A stretch of 64,000 nucleotides of DNA, taken from the NCBI RefSeq assembly GCF_025961315.1, contig NZ_JAOQNK010000001.1, positions 2,170,001-2,234,000 of the forward strand, read 5' to 3'. Each line of letters begins with the position of its first letter. Positions within the stretch are counted from its first letter, which is position 1. Source of the DNA: Sphingobacterium kitahiroshimense (lineage in GTDB: Bacteria > Bacteroidota > Bacteroidia > Sphingobacteriales > Sphingobacteriaceae). The notes below the pieces were generated by a model. It did not search any database. It was not told the origin of the DNA and saw nothing but the letters and a program-made list of their open reading frames with translations. Of this stretch, positions 18,300-27,850 are shown piece by piece. Position numbers and translations under genes: made by a program.

Positions 18300-18728
18300 C
18301 TATAAACTCGCAATTTTCATTTCAGGGTTTTCCTTTCCATTATGACATGTTTTACATGAAATTGCCTTGATCTCCCCTTCCTTATTTGCTCTATGGAAAT
18401 ATTTTTTATTGATCTTGGCTGTCATCTTCATCATGTCACGTGCTATACTTTTATGCTTATTCTCGTCACTCGCAAATTCCATTTTCTTAGGATCATCTTT
18501 TGAAGGAGTATGGCAGAATCCACATTTGACTCCCAAGGAGCTATTAAATTCGCGCATCACTAACTTTAACTCATCTGGAGTTATATTTTTAGGGAGTACT
18601 TTTAGATTGGTAAACTTTTCTTCCTTTGGTTTTTCCTGATTGGGAATAAAAGCACTTAAAGTCATCGCAGTTGCAATCACTGCAGTAACTAAGGATATTT
18701 TCCTGTATTTAAAATTAAACTTCTTCAT
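18300..18728 (-). CDS. Dihaem c-type cytochrome, small periplasmic
   Basis: The start at 18728 gives MKKFNFKYRKISLVTAVIATAM, a normal signal peptide or anchor; a longer frame to 18773 adds an unlikely His-Arg-rich leader. There are two covalent haem sites, CGFCH (69-73) and CKTCH (125-129). The first is preceded by PDELKLVMREFNSSLGVKC, the pattern of the photosynthetic reaction centre cytochrome c type domain that is widespread in non-photosynthetic Bacteroidota. The protein probably carries electrons in the periplasm; the partner is unknown. It is a single gene between the tRNA and glutamine synthetase. Confidence 0.85.
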   Translation of the reverse strand: MKKFNFKYRKISLVTAVIATAMTLSAFIPNQEKPKEEKFTNLKVLPKNITPDELKLVMREFNSSLGVKCGFCHTPSKDDPKKMEFASDENKHKSIARDMMKMTAKINKKYFHRANKEGEIKAISCKTCHNGKENPEMKIASL

Positions 18729-18865
18729 TTTTCTTCTTCTTCTTTTAATAACTAAATGTAAAAAAAAGAACAACGAATAACCTATGATAAAATGAAATTA
18801 ATATGACAATACAGTAGATTGTTACAATATTGACTTTTGCACCGTAACCAGTTAAGGTGCAAAAA

Positions 18866-18895
18866 GAAAGCGCCCGATAAAATATCGCGCGCTTT
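18866..18895 (-). terminator. Intrinsic terminator of glutamine synthetase
   Basis: GAAAGCGCCCGATA (18866-18879) pairs with TATCGCGCGCTTTC (18882-18895) with one mismatch. On the minus strand the stem is followed by TTTTT. It lies 40 bases after the stop. Confidence 0.75.
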
Positions 18896-18935
18896 CAAGA
18901 TGTATCAATTTAAATTATACCTAATTTACCAATTC

Positions 18936-21122
18936 TTAGCTAATGAACAACAGTTCGCGAAGTTTCGGTAATGGCCATTTTTGATCATCAACAATTTTCT
19001 CTAATTTATTGACATGGTAACGAATCTCATCAAAATAAGGTTTAACAACCTCATCATATGCGATTGATTTTTCACGCATATCTTCGATTTGATTTGCATT
19101 TTTACGTTCTTTACGCATCGCCTCTGTTTTCTCAAGAACAGTATTAACGTGTAATGAAATACGCTCTAAGAAGTTAAACTGAGAGCTATATGCCTCTTTT
19201 CCGAATCCTAGATCTTTCAGACCTTGTACGTTTTTGATCAATTCGTTTTGATAGATCAAACATGCAGGAGCAATCTGATTATTGACGATATCTTCAATAA
19301 CACGAGCTTCGATCTGAAGTTTTTTGTAAAAGTTTTCCAACAAAATTTCATGACGTGCTTCACTTTCACGTTTTGTATAAATACCTAATTTCTCAAATAA
19401 CTCGATCGACTCTTCTTTTACGTAAACGTCTAAAGCTTTCGGAGTAGATTTGCTATTCGACAAGCCTCTTGCCTCAGCTTCTTTCTCCCACTCTTCGCTA
19501 TAACCATTACCTTCAAAACGGATTGATTTAGAATCTTTGATGTATTTACGCACAACATTCAATAATGCTAAATCTTTCTTAATGCCTTTTTTAATTTGCT
19601 TATCAACTTCGATCTTAAATTCGATCAATTGATTCGCAACAATAACATTTAATACGGTCATTGGTAATGCAGAGTTCGCAGAAGAACCTACAGCTCTAAA
19701 TTCAAACTTATTACCTGTAAAAGCAAATGGGGAAGTACGGTTACGATCTGTATTATCCAATCTCAATTCAGGAACTTTAGGAATACCATGCCATAAGTTC
19801 GCTTCAGATTTTACTTTTTTAGCAACACGAGCCGATTCAACTTCTTCTAAAAGATCATCTAACTGAGAGCCTAAGAAGATTGAAATAATAGCAGGAGGAG
19901 CCTCATTTGCACCTAAACGGTGATCATTACTTGCACTAGCAATCGATGCACGTAATAAATCCGCATGTTCATAAACAGCCTTAATGGTATTAACAAAGAA
20001 TGTCAAGAACATTAGGTTATTTTTTGGAGTCTTACCAGGAGACAATAAATTAACACCTGTATTGGTAATCAAAGACCAGTTATTATGTTTACCAGAACCA
20101 TTGACACCGCTATAAGGTTTCTCGTGTAATAACACTTTGAAATGGTGACGCATTGCCACTTGGTCCATTAAATTCTGTAACAATTGGTTATGATCAATTG
20201 CTAAGTTGATTTCCTCATACATAGGCGCACACTCAAATTGAGAAGGAGCAACCTCGTTGTGACGAGTTTTTAATGGAATACCTAATTTCAAAGCTTCATT
20301 TTCCAAATCGACCATGAATGCTAAAACACGCTCAGGGATCGCTCCGAAATAATGATCATCCAATTGTTGTCCTTTTGCGGACATATGACCGAATAAAGTA
20401 CGTCCTGTCAATTGTAAATCTGGACGTGCATTATATAAAGAAAGATCAACTAAAAAATATTCTTGTTCAATACCCAAAGAAGCATTTACTTTTGTAATTT
20501 GTTTATCGAAGTATTGTGCTACCTCAGTAGAAGCTTTGTCAATAGCACTTACAGCTTTTAACAAAGGAGCTTTATAATCTAATGCCTCGCCTGTGTATGA
20601 TACAAAAACTGTTGGGATACATAATGTTTTACCTGAACCTGTTTCATAAAGGAAAGCTGGTGATGAAGTATCCCAAGCTGTATAGCCACGTGCCTCGAAT
20701 GTATTACGAATACCTCCATTTGGAAAACTTGATGCATCAGGCTCTTGCTGTACCAAAGCATCTGCGGTAAACTTCTCAATAGCTTCACCATTATCATCCG
20801 GCTCAAAGAAAGCATCGTGCTTTTCAGCAGTAGATCCTGTCAAAGGTTGGAACCAGTGTGTATAATGCGTAGCACCATTAGATAGTGACCAACTTTTCAT
20901 CGCCTGTGAAATATGCTCCGCTAAATCACGAGAAATTGCACTTCCATCTTCGATTGCCTGTGCTAATTCCTTGTAAGAGTTTTTAGGAAGATAATCTTTC
21001 ATCTTCGCAATTGAAAAAACATTCTTACCGTAAATATCGGTAGCTTTTTTAGTTTCTACTTTTAAAGAAGCATTTTTGCGAGATACAGCTGCTTCGACAG
21101 ATTTAAATCTTAAGTTAGACAT
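18936..21122 (-). CDS. glnN: Glutamine synthetase type III (GSIII)
   Basis: Makes glutamine from glutamate, ammonia and ATP in the cytoplasm. The 728-residue length is diagnostic of the GSIII class of Bacteroidota and cyanobacteria. Landmarks are the GSIII N-terminal region, LGIEQEYFLVD (metal-binding Glu), the active-site loop KTRHNEVAPSQFECAP, GSGKHNNWS in the ATP site, and RLGANEAPPAIIS and RNRTSPFAFTGNKFEFRA (Arg and Glu that bind glutamate and metal). No nitrogen-regulation gene is adjacent. A perfect 15-bp inverted repeat upstream (21198-21243) is a candidate control site. Confidence 0.95.
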   Translation of the reverse strand: MSNLRFKSVEAAVSRKNASLKVETKKATDIYGKNVFSIAKMKDYLPKNSYKELAQAIEDGSAISRDLAEHISQAMKSWSLSNGATHYTHWFQPLTGSTAEKHDAFFEPDDNGEAIEKFTADALVQQEPDASSFPNGGIRNTFEARGYTAWDTSSPAFLYETGSGKTLCIPTVFVSYTGEALDYKAPLLKAVSAIDKASTEVAQYFDKQITKVNASLGIEQEYFLVDLSLYNARPDLQLTGRTLFGHMSAKGQQLDDHYFGAIPERVLAFMVDLENEALKLGIPLKTRHNEVAPSQFECAPMYEEINLAIDHNQLLQNLMDQVAMRHHFKVLLHEKPYSGVNGSGKHNNWSLITNTGVNLLSPGKTPKNNLMFLTFFVNTIKAVYEHADLLRASIASASNDHRLGANEAPPAIISIFLGSQLDDLLEEVESARVAKKVKSEANLWHGIPKVPELRLDNTDRNRTSPFAFTGNKFEFRAVGSSANSALPMTVLNVIVANQLIEFKIEVDKQIKKGIKKDLALLNVVRKYIKDSKSIRFEGNGYSEEWEKEAEARGLSNSKSTPKALDVYVKEESIELFEKLGIYTKRESEARHEILLENFYKKLQIEARVIEDIVNNQIAPACLIYQNELIKNVQGLKDLGFGKEAYSSQFNFLERISLHVNTVLEKTEAMRKERKNANQIEDMREKSIAYDEVVKPYFDEIRYHVNKLEKIVDDQKWPLPKLRELLFIS

Positions 21123-21197
21123 TATGTGATTGAGATTTTAAGTTTTTTTATACCCTATTTTTGATCTTTCCATCAAATTACTTTGTAAAAGTATGTT

Positions 21198-21243
21198 GTT
21201 TTCAATAAAAATTGAAATTTTTTTTAATATTTTTATTGAAAAC
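21198..21243. promoter_or_regulatory. 15-bp perfect inverted repeat upstream of glnN
   Basis: GTTTTCAATAAAAAT (21198-21212) and ATTTTTATTGAAAAC (21229-21243) are exact reverse complements with a 16-base AT-only-like spacer. It lies 76-121 bases upstream of the glutamine synthetase ATG, between that gene and the terminator of the S9 peptidase. The low GC makes it a poor terminator, so a dimeric regulator site is the better guess. Confidence 0.5.
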
Positions 21244-21269
21244 CTTAAAAAATTACAATTAGACATAAA

Positions 21270-21304
21270 AAAAAGAGCTTATTTGTAACAAATAAGCTCT
21301 TTTT
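21270..21304 (-). terminator. Intrinsic terminator of the S9 peptidase gene
   Basis: AAAAAGAGCTTATTTG and CAAATAAGCTCTTTTT form a near-perfect stem with a very short loop, beginning 5 bases after the peptidase stop. T-runs occur on both strands. Confidence 0.85.
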
Positions 21305-21308
21305 AAAA

Positions 21309-24107
21309 TTATTCACTAGAAAACCCCCAATCGATTCCTTTTTCTTTTGCGGGAACTCCAGATTTCAACCATTTCGGAGCAGGCGCTCCTTTTAAATAGT
21401 GATCAAAAAACTGTTGCTCTCGTATTTGAATATCTTTTCTATTCTGTCTTAACAACAAATTATGTTCGTCACCATTGTAATTAAGCATCCAAACAGGTTT
21501 TTGTAAGCGTCTTAATGCCGTAAACATTTCGATGCCTTGGTACCATGGCACTGCTCCATCATTATCATTTGCCATAATAACGACTGGTGTTGTCACTTTA
21601 TTCAAATGAAATAAAGGTGAATTGGCTAGATAAGCTTCTTGCCCTTCCCATAGGGTCTTACCAATTCTACTTTGTGTATTTTCATACTGAAACTGACGGG
21701 ACATGCCTGTTTGCCAACGAATACCCCCATACGCTGAAGTCATATTCACAACTGGAGCACCTGCCCAAGCTGCTGCATACATATTGGTAGCTGTTATTAA
21801 ATGCGCCACTTGGTAGCCTCCCCAGCTTTGTCCTTGGATACCCATTTTAGATGAATCTACCCAATTATTCTGCGCCAGATGCTTCATTCCTGAATTAATA
21901 TATTCTTCCGCAGATTTACCAGGCTCACCTGTAACATATGAAATATCAGGCGCAAAAACCAAATAACCATTACTTACAAAATAAGGTATATTCAAACGAG
22001 ACGGTGTGGGCGCCGGCGCTTGGTAACTATATAGTCCTTCTGATAATTTTTCATAGAAATAAGCAATAATTGGATATTTCTTATTCGGATCAAAATCTTC
22101 CGGTTTGTACAGAATACCTTCTGCAGCATGACCAGCAGGTGTAGTCCATTGTACCAACTCCGCGGTTCCCCAATTGTAATTCGCTTGCTGCAGATTCAAC
22201 TCGGTCAATTTTTCTTCCTTTTTAAACGTATTGCTATTCACATATAAATCAGGACTATTGACATAATCTTCTTTTGAATAAATCAGATATTTCTGATCTT
22301 CGGATGCTTGTAAATTTCTAAAAACCTTTGGTGCCATCAAGATCTCTTTTGGATCTTTCCGCTTACCTCTCAATTCATAAAAACCATTCTCTTTGGTCTT
22401 TTCATTAAAAGCAGTTAGCAAAACACGTTGACGCTCATCAAGTGTGTTGGATTTCCACTTGCTATTTCGCGGATGTGTTAAGTTCTTATAACGCAATACG
22501 GTACTGGATACCCTTCCATATCCATTTGTGGCTAAATATTTATCCGATCCATCTAAAGCGAAATACCAGATATCATATTTATCATAAACATATACTCCTT
22601 TATTGTCGGCTCCCCAAGCGGCCATACCATAGCCTTCTGGTTTTGCCGGCATATCATTATCCTCATCGACAAAGGATACAGGAAGACCATCATTTAATAT
22701 CGACACTTTTTTGGAGGCAATTTGATACGAATACCAATTGCCACTATCCTGATTAAAATACAGCACATACTGACCATCTGGTGATAAAACAGCTTGTCCT
22801 GATAAATTTTCAGCTACCAACTGACGAGCACCAGAAACGGTAGAGACGACATATACATCCTGTTTGCTCCTATAATCCCACTGCGTAGATACTCTACGTC
22901 CATAATCAGTGGTTGCCAAAACATATTCTTGGTCGGCTTCAATTGTTGTACGTACTGGATTAAATTTCTCATCAACTAGAGGAATCACACGATTATTCTG
23001 TTGCGGATAAAATACACTCAAATAGCTTTGAGCAAGATCTTTTTTAAGATTGACTAATTGCTGCGGCTGTAAGTAATCATCCTGCCAATGCCAAACGTCT
23101 ACTTTCGCATGCTCAAAATCCACTAATGTCGTATCCTTAACTCTAGGTATAGGTGCCAATCCTAAAAATAATTTCTGCCCATTTTTACTGAATTTTAACT
23201 CTCCATCTCCACTTACTGCCCAATTTGCAGGTACTCCTGAAGTATTTTTCTGAACAGCAATGCGCGCTGAATCAAGCTGTGCAGTATAATAATAAAGATT
23301 AAACTCTTTTAATAAAGATTTTTCAGCAGTTTTATCTCCTAAATAGACCAATTGATTGCCAAGATCGTCAAAAGTGAAGTTTTTATACGTTCCGTGACCA
23401 TTTGTAATCTTTTTTAATGTTTTATTGGTCAAATCATATAAATAAACACCTGCAATATTGGATGTAGAATCTTTAGCTTCAGTTTTTTTGGTAAAAACCA
23501 GCTTGTTTCCCGCTTTATTAAAGTCGTATTGATCTACCTGTTGAAAATTAACCGTATCACCTGTTGCTAGATCATATACATGCAATGTGCTGATTTTAGT
23601 TGCTTTTTTAGTCTTTGACGTCGCGGTGTCTGTAGGAGCTATCCCTTTATCATCCGTTAAGAATCCAAAGTAACCATTAGCTTCCTCAGCCAATTTATAA
23701 GATTTAACTTCTGCATACTTTAAAAGCTTTCCAGTCGCTACCGTAAAAATAGCAAGTGAATCTTTCGGCATTTCTTCCGGTTTCTTTTTCTTAATTTTCG
23801 CTTGGCGTGTATCAGCAAACTTAGGCTTTATCAATGAAATGACATGCGTTTCATTATTGGTCAAACGGGCATTATATCCCCTTGGTAATGCAAGTATGGA
23901 TTTGTTTAAATTATCCTTGACATATAAGGCTCCATCTCCCTCCTGTGGCAGTACTTGAAATGTGATGTATTTTCCACTACCACTTATTTCACTTGCATTC
24001 AAACTTTGCCATCCATCATAAACCGTATGGTTAAGCGGTTGCTTTTGAGCGAATAAAACGGCTCCATGCATTGCTAACAACCCTATAAGAATGATTTTTT
24101 TATTCAT
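21309..24107 (-). CDS. S9 family peptidase (prolyl oligopeptidase type), secreted
   Basis: Periplasmic serine peptidase cutting oligopeptides. The signal peptide is MNKKIILIGLLAMHGAVLFAQ. A long N-terminal beta-propeller-like part (about residues 25-640) is followed by the alpha/beta hydrolase domain. The catalytic triad is the Ser in GQSWGGYQ (about residue 760), the Asp in DNDGAVPW and the His in GDEHNLL. At 932 residues it is long but within the range of Bacteroidota S9 members annotated as alanyl or dipeptidyl dipeptidases. The exact specificity cannot be called. It is divergent from the SIMPL gene at 24242. Confidence 0.9.
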   Translation of the reverse strand: MNKKIILIGLLAMHGAVLFAQKQPLNHTVYDGWQSLNASEISGSGKYITFQVLPQEGDGALYVKDNLNKSILALPRGYNARLTNNETHVISLIKPKFADTRQAKIKKKKPEEMPKDSLAIFTVATGKLLKYAEVKSYKLAEEANGYFGFLTDDKGIAPTDTATSKTKKATKISTLHVYDLATGDTVNFQQVDQYDFNKAGNKLVFTKKTEAKDSTSNIAGVYLYDLTNKTLKKITNGHGTYKNFTFDDLGNQLVYLGDKTAEKSLLKEFNLYYYTAQLDSARIAVQKNTSGVPANWAVSGDGELKFSKNGQKLFLGLAPIPRVKDTTLVDFEHAKVDVWHWQDDYLQPQQLVNLKKDLAQSYLSVFYPQQNNRVIPLVDEKFNPVRTTIEADQEYVLATTDYGRRVSTQWDYRSKQDVYVVSTVSGARQLVAENLSGQAVLSPDGQYVLYFNQDSGNWYSYQIASKKVSILNDGLPVSFVDEDNDMPAKPEGYGMAAWGADNKGVYVYDKYDIWYFALDGSDKYLATNGYGRVSSTVLRYKNLTHPRNSKWKSNTLDERQRVLLTAFNEKTKENGFYELRGKRKDPKEILMAPKVFRNLQASEDQKYLIYSKEDYVNSPDLYVNSNTFKKEEKLTELNLQQANYNWGTAELVQWTTPAGHAAEGILYKPEDFDPNKKYPIIAYFYEKLSEGLYSYQAPAPTPSRLNIPYFVSNGYLVFAPDISYVTGEPGKSAEEYINSGMKHLAQNNWVDSSKMGIQGQSWGGYQVAHLITATNMYAAAWAGAPVVNMTSAYGGIRWQTGMSRQFQYENTQSRIGKTLWEGQEAYLANSPLFHLNKVTTPVVIMANDNDGAVPWYQGIEMFTALRRLQKPVWMLNYNGDEHNLLLRQNRKDIQIREQQFFDHYLKGAPAPKWLKSGVPAKEKGIDWGFSSE

Positions 24108-24241
24108 TATTTATTACTTATATCAACAAATTGATTCAAAAACTGCAAATTATCTATTTAAATTCAAAAATAACAGTTTTTTTTGGTATCATGATTGCTA
24201 CATAGTAAGTCGATAAAACGTTAAATAACCTGATTAGAATA

Positions 24242-24982
24242 ATGATTATGAAATACAATCCAATTATAATAGCACTTATTGCAGGTATTGTTATTATTGC
24301 AAGTGCATGCCTTTTTAGCAATGCATACCGTTACAAATTCAAATCTTCACAAACGATTACCGTTAATGGAAATGCTAAAAAAGATTTTGAATCTGATTTA
24401 GTAAAATGGAATGCCAGCTACAGTCGTAAAAATTTCGATTTAAAAGGCGCATCAGATCAATTAGCTGAGGATCGTGAGCTGGTTCGCAATTTTTTGATCG
24501 CACAGGGTTTAAAAGCTGAAGAGATAAGATTTGAAGCTGTTAATATTAATAAAGAATTTGAATACCACACAGATGGTAAAGGCAGTAGCTATAATACGTT
24601 TTCTGGATATACCTTATCGCAAACTGTTGGAGTGGAATCAAAAGATCTTAACAAAGTCGATAATGCATCTCGCGAAATATCAACGTTAATCTCTCAAGGG
24701 CTTGAATTAAGTTCAAGTACACCCAACTACTATTATTCTAAGCTGGAAGATTTAAAATTAGAACTCATTTCTCAGGCTTCTAAAAATGCACACCAACGTG
24801 CACAGAATATAGCGTCCGAATCTGCCTCCACTTTAGGTCAATTGGTAAAAGCTGATTTAGGCGTTTTTCAGATAACTGGTCAAAATGATAACGAAGAATT
24901 TTCTTATGGTGGTGCATTCAATACAACATCTCGAAAAAAGACTGCAAACATTACTGTAAAAGCGAGCTATTTACCATTATAA
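24242..24982 (+). CDS. SIMPL domain (DUF541) protein, membrane-anchored
   Basis: A single N-terminal transmembrane helix or signal anchor (about 5-25, PIIIALIAGIVIIASACLFS) is followed by a SIMPL domain. Recognisable SIMPL features are the opening strand ITVNGNAKKDFESDLVKW, the central Ser- and Tyr-rich strand pair YTLSQTVGVESKDLNKVD, and the final ANITVKASYLPL strand. Members form large periplasmic ring assemblies, but their function is generally unknown. Two ATGs 6 bases apart (24242, 24248) could start it; the second gives MKYNPIIIAL. It is a single gene. Confidence 0.8.
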   Translation: MIMKYNPIIIALIAGIVIIASACLFSNAYRYKFKSSQTITVNGNAKKDFESDLVKWNASYSRKNFDLKGASDQLAEDRELVRNFLIAQGLKAEEIRFEAVNINKEFEYHTDGKGSSYNTFSGYTLSQTVGVESKDLNKVDNASREISTLISQGLELSSSTPNYYYSKLEDLKLELISQASKNAHQRAQNIASESASTLGQLVKADLGVFQITGQNDNEEFSYGGAFNTTSRKKTANITVKASYLPL

Positions 24983-25194
24983 AGTATAAAATGATATTTT
25001 CAAAGCCATTTAGTCTTAAATCAAGAGAAAAATTCACAAGAAAAACGCTATACAATAAATTGTCTATCAAGAAAATAGCATAATTTAAAACGACTTCCAA
25101 AACTTTTCATGATAAAAAAAATCGTCAACGGATTAAACTTATCGTATACAGATCGCTCTAACCTGATAATAATACACATGTAAAAATAATATAT

Positions 25195-25701
25195 ATGAAA
25201 AAGTTAATGTTAAAAACAGGTATGATCGTTGCTACTTTATTAATTTCGATATCCGCTATGGCACAGACATTACTTAAACAAGACGTAAATGTATTTCCAG
25301 CACCAGAAAAAGGGATGGTAAAATATGTCATTGAAGTCCCTCATGCAGGAATCGATGGTGATAATAATAAAAAGATTGAGTTTTTTGCTGGCAAATATAT
25401 GGAGACCGACGCGTGTAACAGTTACTTCTTAGCCGGTGATTTTGAGAAAAAAGATCTGCAGGGATGGGAATATAATTACTATGTTTTCAAAACAAATGGA
25501 AATGTAGCTTCGACTCAAATGCTTTGCCAGGGTGAAAAAAAGAACAGCTTTGTACAGGCTAAATCTGTTATAACCGATTACAATGGAAGAATGCCAATCG
25601 TTATTTACGCACCAGAGGGTTATGAAGTAAAATTCAAAATTTACAAAGCTGAGCCTGAAACTTACCAGGCCGCTGAGGTTCCTCTAAAAAAAGCGAAATA
25701 G
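25195..25701 (+). CDS. eco: Ecotin-type periplasmic serine protease inhibitor
   Basis: Dimeric inhibitor of trypsin-fold serine proteases, exported to the periplasm. The signal peptide is MKKLMLKTGMIVATLLISISAMAQ. Ecotin landmarks appear in order: VFPAPEKGMVKYVIEVP, the Cys74 strand METDACN, LQGWEYNYYVF, the reactive loop NVASTQMLC and MPIVIYAPEGYEVKFKIYKAE. Cys74 and Cys111 match the disulphide that supports the reactive loop. By alignment with E. coli ecotin (loop STMMAC, P1 Met84), P1 here is Gln108, which is uncommon. It is a single gene with a strong shared terminator. Confidence 0.88.
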   Translation: MKKLMLKTGMIVATLLISISAMAQTLLKQDVNVFPAPEKGMVKYVIEVPHAGIDGDNNKKIEFFAGKYMETDACNSYFLAGDFEKKDLQGWEYNYYVFKTNGNVASTQMLCQGEKKNSFVQAKSVITDYNGRMPIVIYAPEGYEVKFKIYKAEPETYQAAEVPLKKAK

Positions 25702-25720
25702 TTAAACGCAATATAAAATA

Positions 25721-25756
25721 AAAAACGCTCTTCAATTAAATTTGAAGAGCGTTTTT
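25721..25756. terminator. Bidirectional terminator between ecotin and the GIN-like gene
   Basis: AAAAACGCTCTTCAA (25721-25735) and TTGAAGAGCGTTTTT (25742-25756) are perfect complements with a 6-base loop, with A- and T-runs on both sides. It serves both convergent genes. Confidence 0.9.
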
Positions 25757-25783
25757 GTTAATTAACAACTTTGACGTAAACGA

Positions 25784-26644
25784 TTATTTTAAAAATTTAC
25801 GCAAGGTAGAAAGTGTAAAGTCTGTTTTTGTTTCGTCTGAAAGTTTTCCAGATAATGCACCAATCTGGTAATCATTGAAACCAATTGTACTCGCTCCAAT
25901 CGTTTCTAAATTCATATTTTTCAAATATCTACCTTCATTTTCACCTACAAAATACAACTGTGAATCTTTAGCTTTAATTTGAACGCTTTCATAATTATTC
26001 TTTGCAAAATTCACATTGGAACTATCTAAATCGAAATTCAAGTGATTTAAATTGAATGAAACTGGGCTATCTTGCTCTCCGTTATTAATAGCAAATTGCG
26101 AATACTTCAGTATAAAATTCAATTTGTTGATTTGCGTTCCATTATTCATAACAAATCCTGAAAGTTTGTTTCCTACGATCGTTAATTCATCTTGTTTAGT
26201 GGAAAATTCATTGACCATCAAATTTGTTAAATCTATCTGCTCTAGATTGGGTGTAAAGATATAAATTGGCGTATTATAGTAATTGCCATAAAAATTGAAC
26301 TTAATACTTAACTGTCCATTCTCATCCGATTTAATTGTTAACCGTTCAGCATCCTCTTTTGCTATTTTCACAGCACGCTTATCACTCTTGATCACATATA
26401 ATCTGATAGGGATAATATAGTTTAAACTATCACTTCCAGTAATGCTGACCTTTTTAAAGTTATTACTTTTAACGGTTTTAAGATACGTGTCTTTCGTATT
26501 TGGATCTTTTCCCTCTTGGTTCAGTATTTTATTATACACGTTTATATCGATACTATTATGCCCCACGATATAGGAGGTCGTGACTGTAGGAATAATAAGT
26601 AGCGCTATCCCCAAGCCTATCAATAATTTAGTACTCAGTTTCAT
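25784..26644 (-). CDS. Membrane-anchored GIN/DUF2807-like adhesin-head protein
   Basis: Last gene of the ABC/GntR operon. A membrane anchor (about 6-28, KLLIGLGIALLIIPTVTTSYIVG) is followed by a long beta-rich domain with short repeated strands (FKKVSITGSDSLNY, LEQIDLTNLMVNEF, QINKLNFILKYSQFAIN). It resembles the right-handed beta-helix of the autotransporter-head GIN domain, but the match is by pattern only. Its start overlaps the GntR stop by 4 bases, so it belongs to the operon. A role in the cell envelope together with the transporter is likely but unproven. Confidence 0.6.
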   Translation of the reverse strand: MKLSTKLLIGLGIALLIIPTVTTSYIVGHNSIDINVYNKILNQEGKDPNTKDTYLKTVKSNNFKKVSITGSDSLNYIIPIRLYVIKSDKRAVKIAKEDAERLTIKSDENGQLSIKFNFYGNYYNTPIYIFTPNLEQIDLTNLMVNEFSTKQDELTIVGNKLSGFVMNNGTQINKLNFILKYSQFAINNGEQDSPVSFNLNHLNFDLDSSNVNFAKNNYESVQIKAKDSQLYFVGENEGRYLKNMNLETIGASTIGFNDYQIGALSGKLSDETKTDFTLSTLRKFLK

Positions 26645-27024
26645 AATTCGTTATTTTTAAAATTTTGTTCGATAAAGTTGTGGTAACGCTGTTTTAATTC
26701 ATCTAAGCTAATTTCTAGTAAATAAATATTTCTAAAAAATGGAAAAAGATCTTCTTCTAAAAACACCGCTTTTCGATATGCCTTCACATTACTTACAGAA
26801 GCATCAGTTACAAAAAAACCAACTCCTCGTCTGTTCACTACTATTTCCTTTTGCTGTAACAAGTCATAAGTCCGCATTACTGTATTTGGATTTACTTCCA
26901 ATTGTACCGCCAACTCCCGTACCGAAGGAAGTTTATCATCCACTTTCCACGTCCCCAACAGAATATGATCACATACATAAGCTGCTATCTGAAGATAAAT
27001 GGCTTTATTAGCATTAAAATCCAT
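26641..27024 (-). CDS. GntR-family regulator, YtrA subfamily
   Basis: DNA-binding repressor of 127 residues. The GntR winged helix occupies residues 5-72 (IYLQIAAYVCDHILLGTWKVDDKLPSVRELAVQL is split across helices 1-2, with the recognition helix VNPNTVMRTYDLLQQKEIV). Only a short C-terminal dimer tail follows, which defines the YtrA group. Members control ABC transporter operons that contain their own gene. A palindrome of the expected type lies just before the operon start (28679-28698). It is the third gene of the operon, one base after the permease stop and overlapping the GIN-like gene. Confidence 0.9.
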   Translation of the reverse strand: MDFNANKAIYLQIAAYVCDHILLGTWKVDDKLPSVRELAVQLEVNPNTVMRTYDLLQQKEIVVNRRGVGFFVTDASVSNVKAYRKAVFLEEDLFPFFRNIYLLEISLDELKQRYHNFIEQNFKNNEL

Positions 27025-27025
27025 A

Positions 27026-27850
27026 CTAAACCTCCTTTTCTTTTAATCTCAAGAATGCTACCCCCCAAAAAACTAATGTTAAAATAATTCCTATCGCCAT
27101 AATGAGCTGAAATACATGGATTTCATCTTGAAAAGCATTTCCTCCAACTTGAATGGTATCTTTAGTAGTTAATTTCATCACATAAATAAATGAAATCATC
27201 CAGATCGCTATATATATAATCATGGTAATAGCAGTTTTAATATATTGAAAGTTTTTATAGGCAATAGAACCCAGTAAAAACAAAGCGTTCAATAAGAATG
27301 GTAGGAAATATAAATAATGTAAGTACTTCCATTTTTCCAATTTGAAGAAATAAAGCCAATGGTCTGTTATCACTGTTTCACCAGTAGAATAAGTTTTGGT
27401 TATTATCGAAGAACCTGTACTTCTTAAATAAGATACAAAGGCCAGATCAATTAAATAGAAAAGTAAAAAGTAAGCCCCTAAACTCACAATAACAGTATAA
27501 AAAATAGCTGCAAGAAATTTTTCTAAACGAGAAGCTGGCATCATTAATTCAAAGATGGCTTTTGTTTTTTGGCCTAGGTCAGAGAAATAACTGCTAGAGA
27601 CAACAGTGATAAAGAATAAACCCAAAATGAAAAATAAAGGAACTCTAAAATTGAGCAAATATTCTCCAGTAGCATTTCCAAATTTTAGCTCTTCAAAATA
27701 TCTAGAAAAATAGAAACTATAAAAAGCTATAAAAACTCCAGCAATAATAATTAGTGACATCAAATAAATGCGTCCGACAGAAATCCACTGCCGGCGAATC
27801 AATGCACACAAGCGATTAACATTAAATACGTTCGACATCTTCAGTAACAT
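27026..27850 (-). CDS. ABC transporter permease (YtrC/ABC-2-like)
   Basis: Six or so hydrophobic helices (about 25-48, 70-90, 115-135, 185-205, 208-228, 245-266) and no soluble domain, as expected for the membrane subunit of a YtrB-type exporter. It overlaps the ATPase gene by up to 29 bases; a second in-frame ATG (27838, MSNVFNVNRL) reduces the overlap and looks as good. Substrate unknown. Similar operons elsewhere respond to cell-wall-active antibiotics, which is only a hint here. Confidence 0.8.
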   Translation of the reverse strand: MLLKMSNVFNVNRLCALIRRQWISVGRIYLMSLIIIAGVFIAFYSFYFSRYFEELKFGNATGEYLLNFRVPLFFILGLFFITVVSSSYFSDLGQKTKAIFELMMPASRLEKFLAAIFYTVIVSLGAYFLLFYLIDLAFVSYLRSTGSSIITKTYSTGETVITDHWLYFFKLEKWKYLHYLYFLPFLLNALFLLGSIAYKNFQYIKTAITMIIYIAIWMISFIYVMKLTTKDTIQVGGNAFQDEIHVFQLIMAIGIILTLVFWGVAFLRLKEKEV

